DNA of 64,000 nucleotides from Aurantiacibacter sediminis (GTDB lineage Bacteria > Pseudomonadota > Alphaproteobacteria > Sphingomonadales > Sphingomonadaceae): assembly GCF_016019885.1 (NCBI RefSeq), contig NZ_JAEANY010000002.1, forward strand, positions 496,001 to 560,000, read 5' to 3'. The translations under genes were made by a program, and so were the position numbers. Shown in pieces: positions 1 to 8,046 of this stretch (the first letter of the stretch is position 1; each line of letters begins with the position of its first letter). The notes under the pieces are model-generated. The model saw only the letters and a program-made list of their open reading frames with translations. It did not search any database and was not told where the DNA came from.

Positions 1-556
1 TTACTAGAATGCCGAATGTCGTCAGGATCGCGACGAGCGAAGCAATAAGCAGACCTGCGAGCACCAAGCGCTCAACCTTGGTGCGCGCTGCGAAATCGGG
101 CTTAAGGCGCAGGAACGCCCAGGCTGCGCCTGCGCCGCCTATGAGCAAGCCGACGACGAGGCCAATCAGGCTGTAGCGCTGCATCGCTTCACGGAAGGGT
201 TCCGCAAGCGCCGCCGCTTCATCATTCATGCCGAGGCCCGCATTGCCTTCTGCAATATTGCGCGCTTCAATCAGGATGGAGTCGCGACGAAGCCCGAATT
301 CGGGAAGCGATTGCGCTTCGGGGCTGGCGAGCACGTAATTGAGGACAAGCTGCCCGGAAATCCCGTTCCAGATAAGGAACCAGAGTATCAGGGGAACGAC
401 GATCCACAGCGCGGCATACCACGCGTGATAACTAGGAAGGGCGGCTATCCGCCCGTCGGGCGCGGCGCGTTTGAACGTCCACGCGCGCGCACGGGCCACC
501 AGCCACCCGGCAAGCCCAAGCCCGATGGCGAGGAGAAGCGGTATGGCTGGTGACAT
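1..556 (-). CDS. pstC: phosphate ABC transporter permease PstC, N-terminal part
   Basis: Membrane permease of the high-affinity phosphate importer, truncated by the left edge. The frame is open from an ATG at 556 to base 1, about 185 residues. A first membrane segment lies at residues 4-20, a second around 48-65 (ending LWFLIWNGISG), and two more near 128-148 and 165-185. The long N-terminal region before the core permease domain fits the extended PstC of alphaproteobacteria (family knowledge). It starts 17 bases after the pstS stop, so the two are surely cotranscribed. pstA, pstB, phoU and phoB would be expected to the left. The core permease domain itself is outside the window, so the name rests on context plus the N-terminus. 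Confidence 0.8.
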   Translation of the reverse strand, partial: MSPAIPLLLAIGLGLAGWLVARARAWTFKRAAPDGRIAALPSYHAWYAALWIVVPLILWFLIWNGISGQLVLNYVLASPEAQSLPEFGLRRDSILIEARNIAEGNAGLGMNDEAAALAEPFREAMQRYSLIGLVVGLLIGGAGAAWAFLRLKPDFAARTKVERLVLAGLLIASLVAILTTFGILV

Positions 557-573
557 AGTGTGCGATTATACCC

Positions 574-1611
574 TTACTGAAGGTCTTCTGCGGTCAGGAC
601 CGGGAATTCGGTCGTCGCAGCGGTCATGGCTTCGCGGACTTCGCCACGATTCGTGACCAGGCCGATTTCTGCCAGTGGACCGTCTTCACCCCAGTTTGCA
701 ACCCAAGTTGCGAGGAATTCCTCAATACCGGGGATCACGCCGACGTGTTCCTTCTTCAGGTAGATGTAGAGCGGTCGCGCGCCGGGGTAATCGAAGCTGG
801 AGATATTGTCGTAAGTCGGCTCGACACCGTTCATGGGCAAGCCCTGCACACGATCAGAGTTCGCTTCGAGGTAGGAATAGCCAAAAACGCCAACAGCATT
901 CGGATTGGTTTCGATCTTGGAGACGATCAGATTGTCCTGCTCTCCCTGATCGACATAGGCACCGTCCGAACGCACTTCAGTGCAGATGCGGTCCTGCTCG
1001 TCTTCTTCCAGACCTTCGGGCAGCGGGCCGGCTTCGCAGCCGACTTCAAGGATCAGCTCAGCCAGCGCATCGCGCGTACCGGACGTGCTGGGAGGGCCGT
1101 AAACGAGGATCGGCAGATCAGGCAGCGACGGATCGATATCCGACCAGGTCTCGTTGGTCTGCTCTTCGCCATAGGGATTTGCGGCAATCGCGCGGTACAC
1201 GATTTCCGGCGTCAGGTTCATATCGATGCCGCCCTGTGCCGAAGCAAAGGCGATGCCATCCATGCCGACCTGAATTTCGACGATTTCGGTCACGCCATTT
1301 TCCTGGCAGGTTTCGAACTCACCCGGCTTGATACGGCGCGATGCCTGGGCGAAATCGGGCGTGTCGTAGCCGACGCCCGAACAGAATGCCGAAAAGCCGC
1401 CGCCGGTACCAATCGATTCGATGTTCGCGGCAGGAAAATCGGGGTGCTCACGGCTGAAAATTTCCGAAATGCGGGTTGCAAACGGATATACGGTGGAGGA
1501 GCCGACAGCGTGGATGGCGTTGCGGCTGTCACCGCTGGCACCATCCTGCGAACCGCAGGCAGTAAGGCCAGTTGCAGCGAGTGCTGCGATGGCGATGGAA
1601 AGCTTCTTCAT
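574..1611 (-). CDS. pstS: phosphate-binding lipoprotein PstS
   Basis: Periplasmic phosphate receptor that feeds PstCAB. The chosen ATG at 1611 follows a GAGG-type ribosome site and gives a lipoprotein signal with lipobox LTAC (Cys19); a longer in-frame start at 1701 would bury this signal and is rejected. The mature protein has the SBP fold signatures AVGSSTVYPF (near residue 31), GTGGGFSAFC and STSGTRDAL, as expected for phosphate-contacting loops. It is 345 residues long, normal for the family. It lies between a phosphate-type porin gene and pstC, which agrees with a phosphate-starvation operon. A Pho-box-like site sits about 55 bases upstream. Confidence 0.95.
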   Translation of the reverse strand: MKKLSIAIAALAATGLTACGSQDGASGDSRNAIHAVGSSTVYPFATRISEIFSREHPDFPAANIESIGTGGGFSAFCSGVGYDTPDFAQASRRIKPGEFETCQENGVTEIVEIQVGMDGIAFASAQGGIDMNLTPEIVYRAIAANPYGEEQTNETWSDIDPSLPDLPILVYGPPSTSGTRDALAELILEVGCEAGPLPEGLEEDEQDRICTEVRSDGAYVDQGEQDNLIVSKIETNPNAVGVFGYSYLEANSDRVQGLPMNGVEPTYDNISSFDYPGARPLYIYLKKEHVGVIPGIEEFLATWVANWGEDGPLAEIGLVTNRGEVREAMTAATTEFPVLTAEDLQ

Positions 1612-1664
1612 GGTCTGTGACCTCATCTTCTGGAGTTGATTTAGAGGCCCCTTATTGCGGTCAT

Positions 1665-1682
1665 GCGACAGATTTGTGTCGC
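1665..1682 (-). promoter_or_regulatory. Pho-box-like site before pstS
   Basis: On the minus strand the sequence reads GCGACAC-AAAT-CTGTCGC, two 7-bp half-sites spaced by 4 bp as in PhoB boxes (consensus CTGTCAT-N4-CTGTCAT). The first half is weak and the second is good. The same bases also form a perfect 8-bp inverted repeat, ATGCGACA/TGTCGCAT (1663-1684), so another regulator, or a weak hairpin between the porin and pstS, is possible. Confidence 0.5.
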
Positions 1683-1727
1683 ATTGCGGACTTATTCGCA
1701 TTCCGGGGCCGATTGGTTTCGCTTGCT

Positions 1728-3131
1728 TTAAAAATCGAATTCCGCGCGTACACCGACGACATCGACACTGTAATCCTGCTCGCCGGAGGGCAGCGGATTG
1801 GGGGCATCGTCATATGCTAGGTGGCCATAATTAATCTGGAGGCGGGTATAATCGGTCATCGTCCAGATCACCGAGCTGAAAAGCCCGTTCTGCGTGCCGC
1901 CGATAATGCCCGCATCGCCATCGTTCAATTCGAGGAAGTCGTAGCGCAGGTTGAGCTGCACAGCGCCGATACCGCCTTCGTCGATCGTGCGGGCAGGGCG
2001 GGTGCGATTGAAGCGGCCACCGCGATAGGTGCGGCTGTCACCCGGCGTCAGGAACAGGCCGGCTTCTGCGAATGCGCCATGAAATACCGCGTCCTCCATG
2101 CTGATCAGGCCGCCGACTTCGCGGCGATAACCTTCTGCATGGAAATGCAGCGGACCGCGAACGGCGGCGAATTCAAGGCCGATGTCGAATTCGCTTTCGG
2201 CATCGAAGCGATCGGTGTTGATCAGGCGCTCTGACGTAAAGGATACGAGCGGACGCTGGCGGTAACGGACCTGCCCGTCATCGCCAAGATCGGCATAATG
2301 GATCGAGCCGCCGAAGTGCAGCTGCGTATCGCCCAGTTCCGGGAAAAATGCAGCGCGCGCGTCGACGCTCATCCGGTCGCTGCCCGGCAGGTCATCGATA
2401 TTGTCCGAGAACAAGCCGCCCTGAAGCAAAACATTGCCCGCGCCATATTCGACAGAGATACCGGTGCGGCGGCTGAAACCGAACGCATCCGTGAAGGCTG
2501 CACGTTCGATGAAAGAGGTGAAACGGCTGCTCGTCAGCTCTTCCATCGACTGGAAGTTGTTGAACTGTCCGACGGTCAGCGTGACGTCGCCAGTCTCATA
2601 TTCGAGAAGCGCGTCGGTAATTTCGAGGTCGTTGCCGCCGAATTCGAATTCCATCTTGTAGCCGAAGCCACCCGGAATATCGCCTTGGACGCCAAGGCGA
2701 ACGCGGCGTGCGCGCACATCGAAGCCGTCTTCGAGGCCTGTCCCCTCGGGAATGGCAGTAAAGCCAGCGTCCAGCATCAGACGACCGAATGGCTTGAAAG
2801 AGAAGCCGTCATCATTTTCGATCTCTGCAGCCGCACCCATGCTGATTTCAGTTCCGGTGCTTGCGGTGACGATTGGTGTGTTCGAGTCGGCAAGAGCAGC
2901 CGTCTCAGTTTCGATCACGGCGATGTCTGCAGCGGTCTCTGCCTGCTCGCTTTCGATCTCATCAAGGCGCTCGGTCACGGCAGCCAGTTGCGCGGTAAGC
3001 GCGGCAACCTGCGCGCGCAGCTCTTCGACTTCCGCATGGTGCTCCTGATGGTTAGCATGCGCATCCTGTGCATATGCGGGCGATGCCACCACGGCGATCG
3101 CCAGCAGCGGGAGTGTGGGAAAAATACGCAT
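1728..3131 (-). CDS. phosphate-selective type porin (OprO/OprP family)
   Basis: Outer-membrane porin of about 467 residues, probably admitting phosphate or polyphosphate. The start at 3131 gives a clean signal peptide ending SPAYAQ; two in-frame ATGs just upstream (3155 and 3146) would add residues before it. After the signal comes a coiled coil of about 40 residues (heptads in VEELRAQVAALTAQL and on) followed by an acidic linker and a 16-strand-type beta barrel ending in the aromatic-terminated strand GVRAEFDF. The N-terminal coiled coil plus barrel is the usual OprO/P plan. The neighbours phoR and pstS and a near-perfect Pho box upstream support a phosphate role. Exact substrate is inferred. 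Confidence 0.85.
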   Translation of the reverse strand: MRIFPTLPLLAIAVVASPAYAQDAHANHQEHHAEVEELRAQVAALTAQLAAVTERLDEIESEQAETAADIAVIETETAALADSNTPIVTASTGTEISMGAAAEIENDDGFSFKPFGRLMLDAGFTAIPEGTGLEDGFDVRARRVRLGVQGDIPGGFGYKMEFEFGGNDLEITDALLEYETGDVTLTVGQFNNFQSMEELTSSRFTSFIERAAFTDAFGFSRRTGISVEYGAGNVLLQGGLFSDNIDDLPGSDRMSVDARAAFFPELGDTQLHFGGSIHYADLGDDGQVRYRQRPLVSFTSERLINTDRFDAESEFDIGLEFAAVRGPLHFHAEGYRREVGGLISMEDAVFHGAFAEAGLFLTPGDSRTYRGGRFNRTRPARTIDEGGIGAVQLNLRYDFLELNDGDAGIIGGTQNGLFSSVIWTMTDYTRLQINYGHLAYDDAPNPLPSGEQDYSVDVVGVRAEFDF

Positions 3132-3150
3132 TTTGCCGTGTCTCATTCTT

Positions 3151-3171
3151 GTCACATGTCCGAAATGTGAC
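3151..3171. promoter_or_regulatory. inverted repeat between Pho box and porin start
   Basis: GTCACAT and ATGTGAC are arranged as a 7-bp inverted repeat with a 7-bp spacer, 20 bases before the porin start and 20 bases inside the Pho box. It may be a second operator or a hairpin in the 5' leader. No further support is visible. Confidence 0.35.
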
Positions 3172-3190
3172 CGCGCCCTAGGCGGGCTTG

Positions 3191-3208
3191 ATGACAGTTA
3201 TGTGACAG
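3191..3208 (-). promoter_or_regulatory. Pho box before the porin gene
   Basis: The minus strand reads CTGTCACATAACTGTCAT: two near-consensus 7-bp halves (CTGTCAC, CTGTCAT) with a 4-bp A+T spacer, the standard PhoB binding pattern. It ends 60 bases before the porin start, the right distance to replace a -35 element. It is the best of three such sites in this block. Confidence 0.8.
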
Positions 3209-3259
3209 TTTCATTTCAGCTGTGGATAGCTTGATGAGAGCGGCGAGGGGAAAGAGGTG

Positions 3260-4444
3260 TCAATTCGCCGAGATAGAAGGCAGTCGAACAGTGACTGTCG
3301 TCCCTTCGCCAAGCGTACTTTTGATGTCCAAGCGTCCCCGATGGCGTTCGACGATGTGCTTCACGATGGCAAGGCCGAGGCCAGTCCCACCGCCAGCCCG
3401 GCTGCGGCCCGGATCGGTGCGGTAAAAGCGGCGAGTGAGGTATGGCAGGTGCTCTGCCGCAATGCCTTCGCCCTTATCGGCGATCGTAAGAACGCACATG
3501 TCGGAGTTGCCGGGAGTAAGCTTCACTTTCACCGGCTTGTCCTCGGCTCCATATTTCAGGGCATTGTCGACCAGATTGCGCACAAGTTGCTCAAGCTGTT
3601 TGGGATCGCCTCGCACTTGCAGCTTTTCGTCCGGCACTTTCATGGACACACGGTCGACGCGTTCGCTGCCAGCACCATCACGAGCCGCCTGCCGGACAAG
3701 CAACCCCAGATCGACCAATTCGCGCGGCTGATCGTGCTTTTCTGCTTCGACGCGGCTGAGGCTCATCAAATCATTGATGAGATTTTGCAAGCGGCGTGCT
3801 TCGCGCAAGACCGTGCCATGAAATTTATCGGCTTTTTCCCGCGGCAGATCATCGCCTGCATCCTGCAGCGTTTCCATATAGCCGATGATCGAAGCCAGCG
3901 GCGTACGCAACTCATGGCTGGCATTGGCGACGAAATCGGTGTGCGCCCGACTTACATCGGCTTCCGCCGTACGGTTGATGAGCTCCACCAGGCTGTAGCG
4001 CGAATCGATGCGTTGGAGCGTGAGCTGCCAATTGCTGCGTGGTCCGGTGAGACCTTGCACATTCGCGCTGCCGCCTTCATCGCGGGTCAGCAGATCGATC
4101 GCTGCGGGATGGCGCAGGGCAATGCGGGCATCCTGGCCCAAAACATGGGCGCCAATCGCTTCACGCGCCTGCGCATTCACCACGATTATGCGATTGGAAT
4201 CGATCAGGAGCATGGGCAGGCCTGAATTCTCGATGAGCTCTCCCATGCCCGATTGAGAGATCGTCAGTCCATCGTTCTGTTCCTGCCGGACTGTAGGCGG
4301 GGGCGGGGCGGCGATCCAGAAGGAGGCGACCCAGACGACCATCGTGCCCGCAACCAGCAGCAGGTCGACGCCAGCTGCCAGCAGGACAATTCCGCAAATC
4401 GCCGCGAGAACGATACCTGCCACAGGGATATAACGCGCATCCAT
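3260..4444 (-). CDS. phoR: phosphate-regulon sensor histidine kinase PhoR
   Basis: Membrane sensor kinase that would phosphorylate PhoB under low phosphate. From the start at 4444 (394 residues) there are two closely spaced membrane segments (about 5-22 and 26-46), a PAS-like region (70-155), then the HisKA motif ASHELRTPL with His177 as the phospho-acceptor. The ATPase domain shows an N box (LVRNLVDNALKYG), GEGI and GGTGLGLAIV. Loss of a large periplasmic loop is usual in PhoR. An ATG 14 codons upstream is in frame but would overlap the Pho-box-like site. The downstream porin and pst genes confirm the assignment. phoB is not in the window. Confidence 0.92.
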   Translation of the reverse strand: MDARYIPVAGIVLAAICGIVLLAAGVDLLLVAGTMVVWVASFWIAAPPPPTVRQEQNDGLTISQSGMGELIENSGLPMLLIDSNRIIVVNAQAREAIGAHVLGQDARIALRHPAAIDLLTRDEGGSANVQGLTGPRSNWQLTLQRIDSRYSLVELINRTAEADVSRAHTDFVANASHELRTPLASIIGYMETLQDAGDDLPREKADKFHGTVLREARRLQNLINDLMSLSRVEAEKHDQPRELVDLGLLVRQAARDGAGSERVDRVSMKVPDEKLQVRGDPKQLEQLVRNLVDNALKYGAEDKPVKVKLTPGNSDMCVLTIADKGEGIAAEHLPYLTRRFYRTDPGRSRAGGGTGLGLAIVKHIVERHRGRLDIKSTLGEGTTVTVRLPSISAN

Positions 4445-4458
4445 TGCGCAACGGCATA

Positions 4459-4476
4459 GGCACAGTTTTGTGACAT
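4459..4476 (-). promoter_or_regulatory. Pho-box-like site before phoR
   Basis: The minus strand reads ATGTCAC-AAAA-CTGTGCC, with 7-4-7 spacing as in PhoB sites. The first half is near consensus and the second keeps CTGT only. It ends 14 bases before the chosen phoR start, which suggests autoregulation and argues against the longer phoR reading. Confidence 0.5.
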
Positions 4477-4596
4477 TTGCCAGCACCGGCGCGTAAATTT
4501 CCCGCGCCCGCGCAAACGGGTGAGCCTTGCCCGCCGCTGGCGTCGAACAACTTCATGCTGAAATGTGGGAAGAAGCGGTGAAATCCGCGCCATCGC

Positions 4597-4671
4597 TGGT
4601 GACCCCTACGGGAATCGAACCCGTGTTTCAGCCGTGAAAGGGCCGCGTCCTAACCGCTAGACGAAGGGGCC
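4597..4671 (-). tRNA. tRNA-Glu (TTC anticodon)
   Basis: A full cloverleaf reads on the minus strand. The acceptor GGCCCCT pairs with AGGGGTC (one G-U). The anticodon loop CTTTCAC carries TTC. The T arm is ACGGGTTCGATTCCCGT. The 3' CCA is encoded (4597-4599). It stands alone between phoR and recJ. Confidence 0.97.
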
Positions 4672-4751
4672 ACATGCGATGGAGCGGCGCAATTAGGTGG
4701 GTGAGCCGCGCGCGTCAAGCCTTGTTCTGCACCAATTTGCAAAGAAAGCGA

Positions 4752-6533
4752 TTAATCCGCCCAGGCGGCGTCTTCCAGATGCAATTCCGCGGCTGGCTTG
4801 CTGCCCCAATCGTCGATCTTCACGCGCCCGGCCAGCCACAGGCGCCGACCGCGTGAACCGCTCAATATGGCCTGTCCCATATCGGTTTCGGCGGCGCGGA
4901 AAGCGATGGCTTTGAACCGCCCGCCATCCTGCCCAGCAGCGATCACGCGCAAATGGTCCGCTCCGACGATATCGGCTTTGACCAATTGGACGGGACCCAC
5001 AGCGACGCGCGGACCCGGCCAGCCCACGCCATAAGGCCCCGCGCTATCGAGCGTTTCCACAAGTTCCGGCGTCAGCCCACGTGGGGCGAGGGCGAGATCG
5101 AGCGTGATATGCTGCTCTGCCGATGCAGCAGCCACAGGCCCGGCCAAGCGTTGATCCATCCACTGTGTAAAGGCATCGAGTTTGTCGGCTCCAATTGTGA
5201 GCCCAGCTGCCATGGCATGACCGCCGCCTTTCACCAGCAAGCCTGTATCCGTCGCACCGATGATCGCGGCGCCCAGATCAACGCCTGGGATTGAACGGCC
5301 CGATCCTTTGCCTTCACCGGTTTCGCTGTCGAGTGCGATGACGATGGCAGGGCGTCCCGCCTTTTCCTTGATACGCCCGGCGACAATGCCGATCACGCCC
5401 GGATGCCAGCCTTTGCCGGCACAGATCACGACCGCGCGATTGTGTTGTGCGGTCAGCTGCTCCTCGGCCGCTTCTTGCACAGCAGCCTCGATCGCGCGGC
5501 GTTCTTCATTCAGGCGGGACAATTGCTCGGCAATGGTGCGCGCTTCGTCCGGGTCCGGTGTGGTGAGAAGGCGAACGCCAAGCGTTGCTTCACCCACGCG
5601 CCCCCCTGCATTGATGCGCGGACCCAGCGCGAAACCGCAATCGCTCGCCGCGGGCGCGGCTTTTAGGCGGCTCGCGTCGATTAGGGCGGCCATGCCGGTA
5701 TTCTCGCGCCGCGCCATGACTTTGAGGCCCTGAGCGACGAATGCCCGGTTAAGCCCCCTGATCGCTGCGACATCCGCCACGGTTCCCAGCGCCACCAGAT
5801 CGAGCAGCGACATCAGGTTTGGCTCTTTCCGGCTCTCGAAATAATTCCGCTCGCGCAAAGTGCGCACCACGGCGACGGCCAGCAGGAAAGCCACACCTAC
5901 TGCCGCGAGGTGACCATGCTGGGCGGCCTCGTCCCGCTCATCGAGCCGGTTGGGATTGACCAGCGCATAGGTGCGCGGAAGGTCCGCGGAGCATTTGTGA
6001 TGGTCGACCACGATCACGTCGATACCGGCGTCATACGCCATTCCCAGCGCCTCATGCGCCATGGCACCGCAATCGACCGTAACGATAAGGCTGGAGCCGT
6101 CTTCTCCGATTTTGAGCAGCGCTTCGCCGCTTGGACCGTATCCCTCGAGTAGGCGATCGGGGATATAATGCTGCGCGTCGTGGCCCAGCATGCGGATGAG
6201 GCGAATTAGCAGCGCCGAGCTGGTGGCGCCGTCGACATCATAATCGCCATAAACAGTCATGCTCTCGCGCGCGATTACCGCTTCGGCAATGCGTTCTGCA
6301 GCGCGGTCCATATCGGCGAAGATGGATGGATCGGGCAGGAATGACCGCAAGCTTGGCTGGCGGTGCTTTTCCAGCTCTTCCCGCTCCACCCCGCGCGAAA
6401 GCAACAATTGGGTGGCAATGTCCTGCTCGAGCCCATGGATGCCGGATGCCAGTTCCATATTGCCGCCACGCCAGCGCCACGCCTTGCCGGACAGCGATTG
6501 TTCGACCCCCAATACGAAAGCTCTGGTATCCAT
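4752..6533 (-). CDS. recJ: single-stranded-DNA exonuclease RecJ
   Basis: 5'-3' single-strand exonuclease of recombination and mismatch repair. The start at 6533 has GGAGG 13 bases upstream and gives 593 residues, the normal RecJ length; an in-frame ATG at 6620 only adds a non-conserved stretch. DHH-family motifs are intact: GDYDVDGATS (residues 96-105), VTVDCGA and VVDHHK (175-180), then a DHHA1 domain with the GGGHAMAAG motif, and the C-terminal OB-like domain. It is transcribed toward tRNA-Glu with no partner gene. Confidence 0.95.
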   Translation of the reverse strand: MDTRAFVLGVEQSLSGKAWRWRGGNMELASGIHGLEQDIATQLLLSRGVEREELEKHRQPSLRSFLPDPSIFADMDRAAERIAEAVIARESMTVYGDYDVDGATSSALLIRLIRMLGHDAQHYIPDRLLEGYGPSGEALLKIGEDGSSLIVTVDCGAMAHEALGMAYDAGIDVIVVDHHKCSADLPRTYALVNPNRLDERDEAAQHGHLAAVGVAFLLAVAVVRTLRERNYFESRKEPNLMSLLDLVALGTVADVAAIRGLNRAFVAQGLKVMARRENTGMAALIDASRLKAAPAASDCGFALGPRINAGGRVGEATLGVRLLTTPDPDEARTIAEQLSRLNEERRAIEAAVQEAAEEQLTAQHNRAVVICAGKGWHPGVIGIVAGRIKEKAGRPAIVIALDSETGEGKGSGRSIPGVDLGAAIIGATDTGLLVKGGGHAMAAGLTIGADKLDAFTQWMDQRLAGPVAAASAEQHITLDLALAPRGLTPELVETLDSAGPYGVGWPGPRVAVGPVQLVKADIVGADHLRVIAAGQDGGRFKAIAFRAAETDMGQAILSGSRGRRLWLAGRVKIDDWGSKPAAELHLEDAAWAD

Positions 6534-6805
6534 ATCGCGACCATACCTCCGCTGATCGAACGAAGAAAGTTGCGTTTTGCTTCCGTCACCAGCTGGGTTC
6601 CCCTCACGAATTGGGTCCATTTTGGTAAAGATTCTGCGCTAGGGGCGCCTCAAGGACTCGACGTGGAGTTCTATTGCCGACAATATTCGCGGCGCTGTGA
6701 AGAGGGGATGGATCGATCGCAAGCGCGCAACGCCTTGATACCGATAGGTTCGTCGCGACAGTATCCCTCCTGTTCGAAGCAGGAGCGCGCCCTAATGCCG
6801 CCGAT

Positions 6806-7486
6806 GTGAGGGCGCTTGCCAAAACCGATGCTTCTTTCTCCATCAGCATCGATCCATCGTTGGATGGCCATGCCGATGAGGGCTGGATGGAATTACTCGT
6901 CAACGGCCTCACTTTCGACCTGACAGGGCTTGCACCGTTTCCTTCGGCGGAAATCCAGCACGCCGATCATTATTACGGCTTGTCAGAAAATTTTGCTCAA
7001 TTGGCTCTGGAGGCAATCACCCTCATGCCCGGCCCGCACCTGACGGCTGGAGGCGTCATGTTCCCGGTCGTACGCGGTCTTGCTGCGCTGGCCGCGGAAT
7101 TGGTCGATTTGCCGAATGTTCAGGGCGTGGTGTGGCATCCTGCCGGTGCTGCCAGCCATCCCGAATATTTCCAGCGCGGTGTGACCAGCTGGATCGAAGG
7201 CGGGCCATTTCCAGGCCTAGGTCTGACTGCGCTTGTCACCAATGCCGATGGAAGCATGCAGAGCGATGGGCTCTCGCTATTCACCGGCCAGGAACTGCAT
7301 CTGCCTGCCGATCTGGCGGGGGAGGGTGCGGAGAGCGCAAAGCTTGCACTGCGAATCCTCAACTGGCTCGTTGAGCACGGAAAAATCGAGGAGAATGTGA
7401 GCTTTACCGGTCCTTCCGGAGAACCGATGGGGGTTGAACCTGTGGAAAAGTCCGGCATGCTGCGCGTGTGGCGCGGAACTCCCTAG
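6806..7486 (+). CDS. uncharacterised protein, possibly DUF4261-like
   Basis: Soluble protein of at least 226 residues that I do not recognise with certainty. It has alternating strand-rich and small-residue stretches (MELLVNGLTFDL, VVWHPAGAASHPEY, GLGLTALVTN), without signal peptide or membrane segment. The first usual start codon in frame is GTG at 6806, but the frame is open back to 6701 and that part (for example RFVATVSLLFEAGARP) also reads like protein, without an ATG, GTG or TTG. The real start may be a rare CTG at 6770, or the N-terminus may be broken by a frameshift. Its end overlaps the AHH gene by 19 bases, so the two are coupled. Confidence 0.65.
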   Translation: MRALAKTDASFSISIDPSLDGHADEGWMELLVNGLTFDLTGLAPFPSAEIQHADHYYGLSENFAQLALEAITLMPGPHLTAGGVMFPVVRGLAALAAELVDLPNVQGVVWHPAGAASHPEYFQRGVTSWIEGGPFPGLGLTALVTNADGSMQSDGLSLFTGQELHLPADLAGEGAESAKLALRILNWLVEHGKIEENVSFTGPSGEPMGVEPVEKSGMLRVWRGTP

Positions 7487-8043
7487 CATCGAAGGTCCAA
7501 GGCCAGATTGCTGACGGCAATCGGGATATTCGATCATCTTTGCCTTTTCGTCAGGTCAATCATCCTGGCAGCCCCAGTTATCAGCCGGATATGCAGCGCC
7601 ATCACCTGCTCCCACGGGAAGTAGTTATCTCGCGCTGTTTCAGGCGTATGTCGGAAGTCCTAGGACGCGCCGAGGTGGGTTACAGCGACTTCCGCCGCAA
7701 CGGACTGCTCCTGCCTGCCACTGTTGCGGCAGCCATGCGCACCACTCTGCCACTGCATCGCGGTCCGCATCGACGCTACAATGAGATGGTTGCCACTCGC
7801 GTCGGTCAAATCGAGGCGAGCTGGTCTCGCTATCGTAGGCAGAACGACGCCAGAGCGGGTGGCGAAGCGCTGACGCGGCTGCGCTTGCTCCAACGCGCCT
7901 TGCGGCGCGGATTGATGCAGCGTGAGCATTTCTCAATGCGGCTGAACCGCAAGGACCCTTTTCGCGCCGGCGTCGATTTCGCCGAACTTGATGGCATGGC
8001 TGAGCAGCTATGGGCGGCGAGCGCCATCGCCACCGAAACCTAA
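7468..8043 (+). CDS. AHH-domain nuclease-like protein
   Basis: About 191 residues from a GTG at 7468; a later start is possible because the first 30 residues are less typical. The body matches the AHH group of HNH/EndoVII-type nuclease folds: LQ-type QRHHLLPR with His45-His46, then NGLLLPA, and LPLHRGPHRRYNEMV with His97 and His101 and the YN pair. Known AHH domains are mostly toxin tips; here the domain stands alone without secretion, RHS or immunity signatures, so a cytoplasmic role is as likely. It overlaps the preceding unknown gene and ends 4 bases before the convergent kinase gene. Confidence 0.75.
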   Translation: MARNSLASKVQGQIADGNRDIRSSLPFRQVNHPGSPSYQPDMQRHHLLPREVVISRCFRRMSEVLGRAEVGYSDFRRNGLLLPATVAAAMRTTLPLHRGPHRRYNEMVATRVGQIEASWSRYRRQNDARAGGEALTRLRLLQRALRRGLMQREHFSMRLNRKDPFRAGVDFAELDGMAEQLWAASAIATET

Positions 8044-8046
8044 TTG

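Noticed and set aside
3257-4225. Open frame antisense to phoR (322 codons)
   Set aside because: PhoR is intact with all kinase motifs on the other strand; the antisense product is not protein-like in pattern.
6363-6809. Open frame over the recJ start region, ending at the start of the unknown gene
   Set aside because: It reads antisense through recJ codons; only its last part overlaps the true upstream region and is in the wrong frame.
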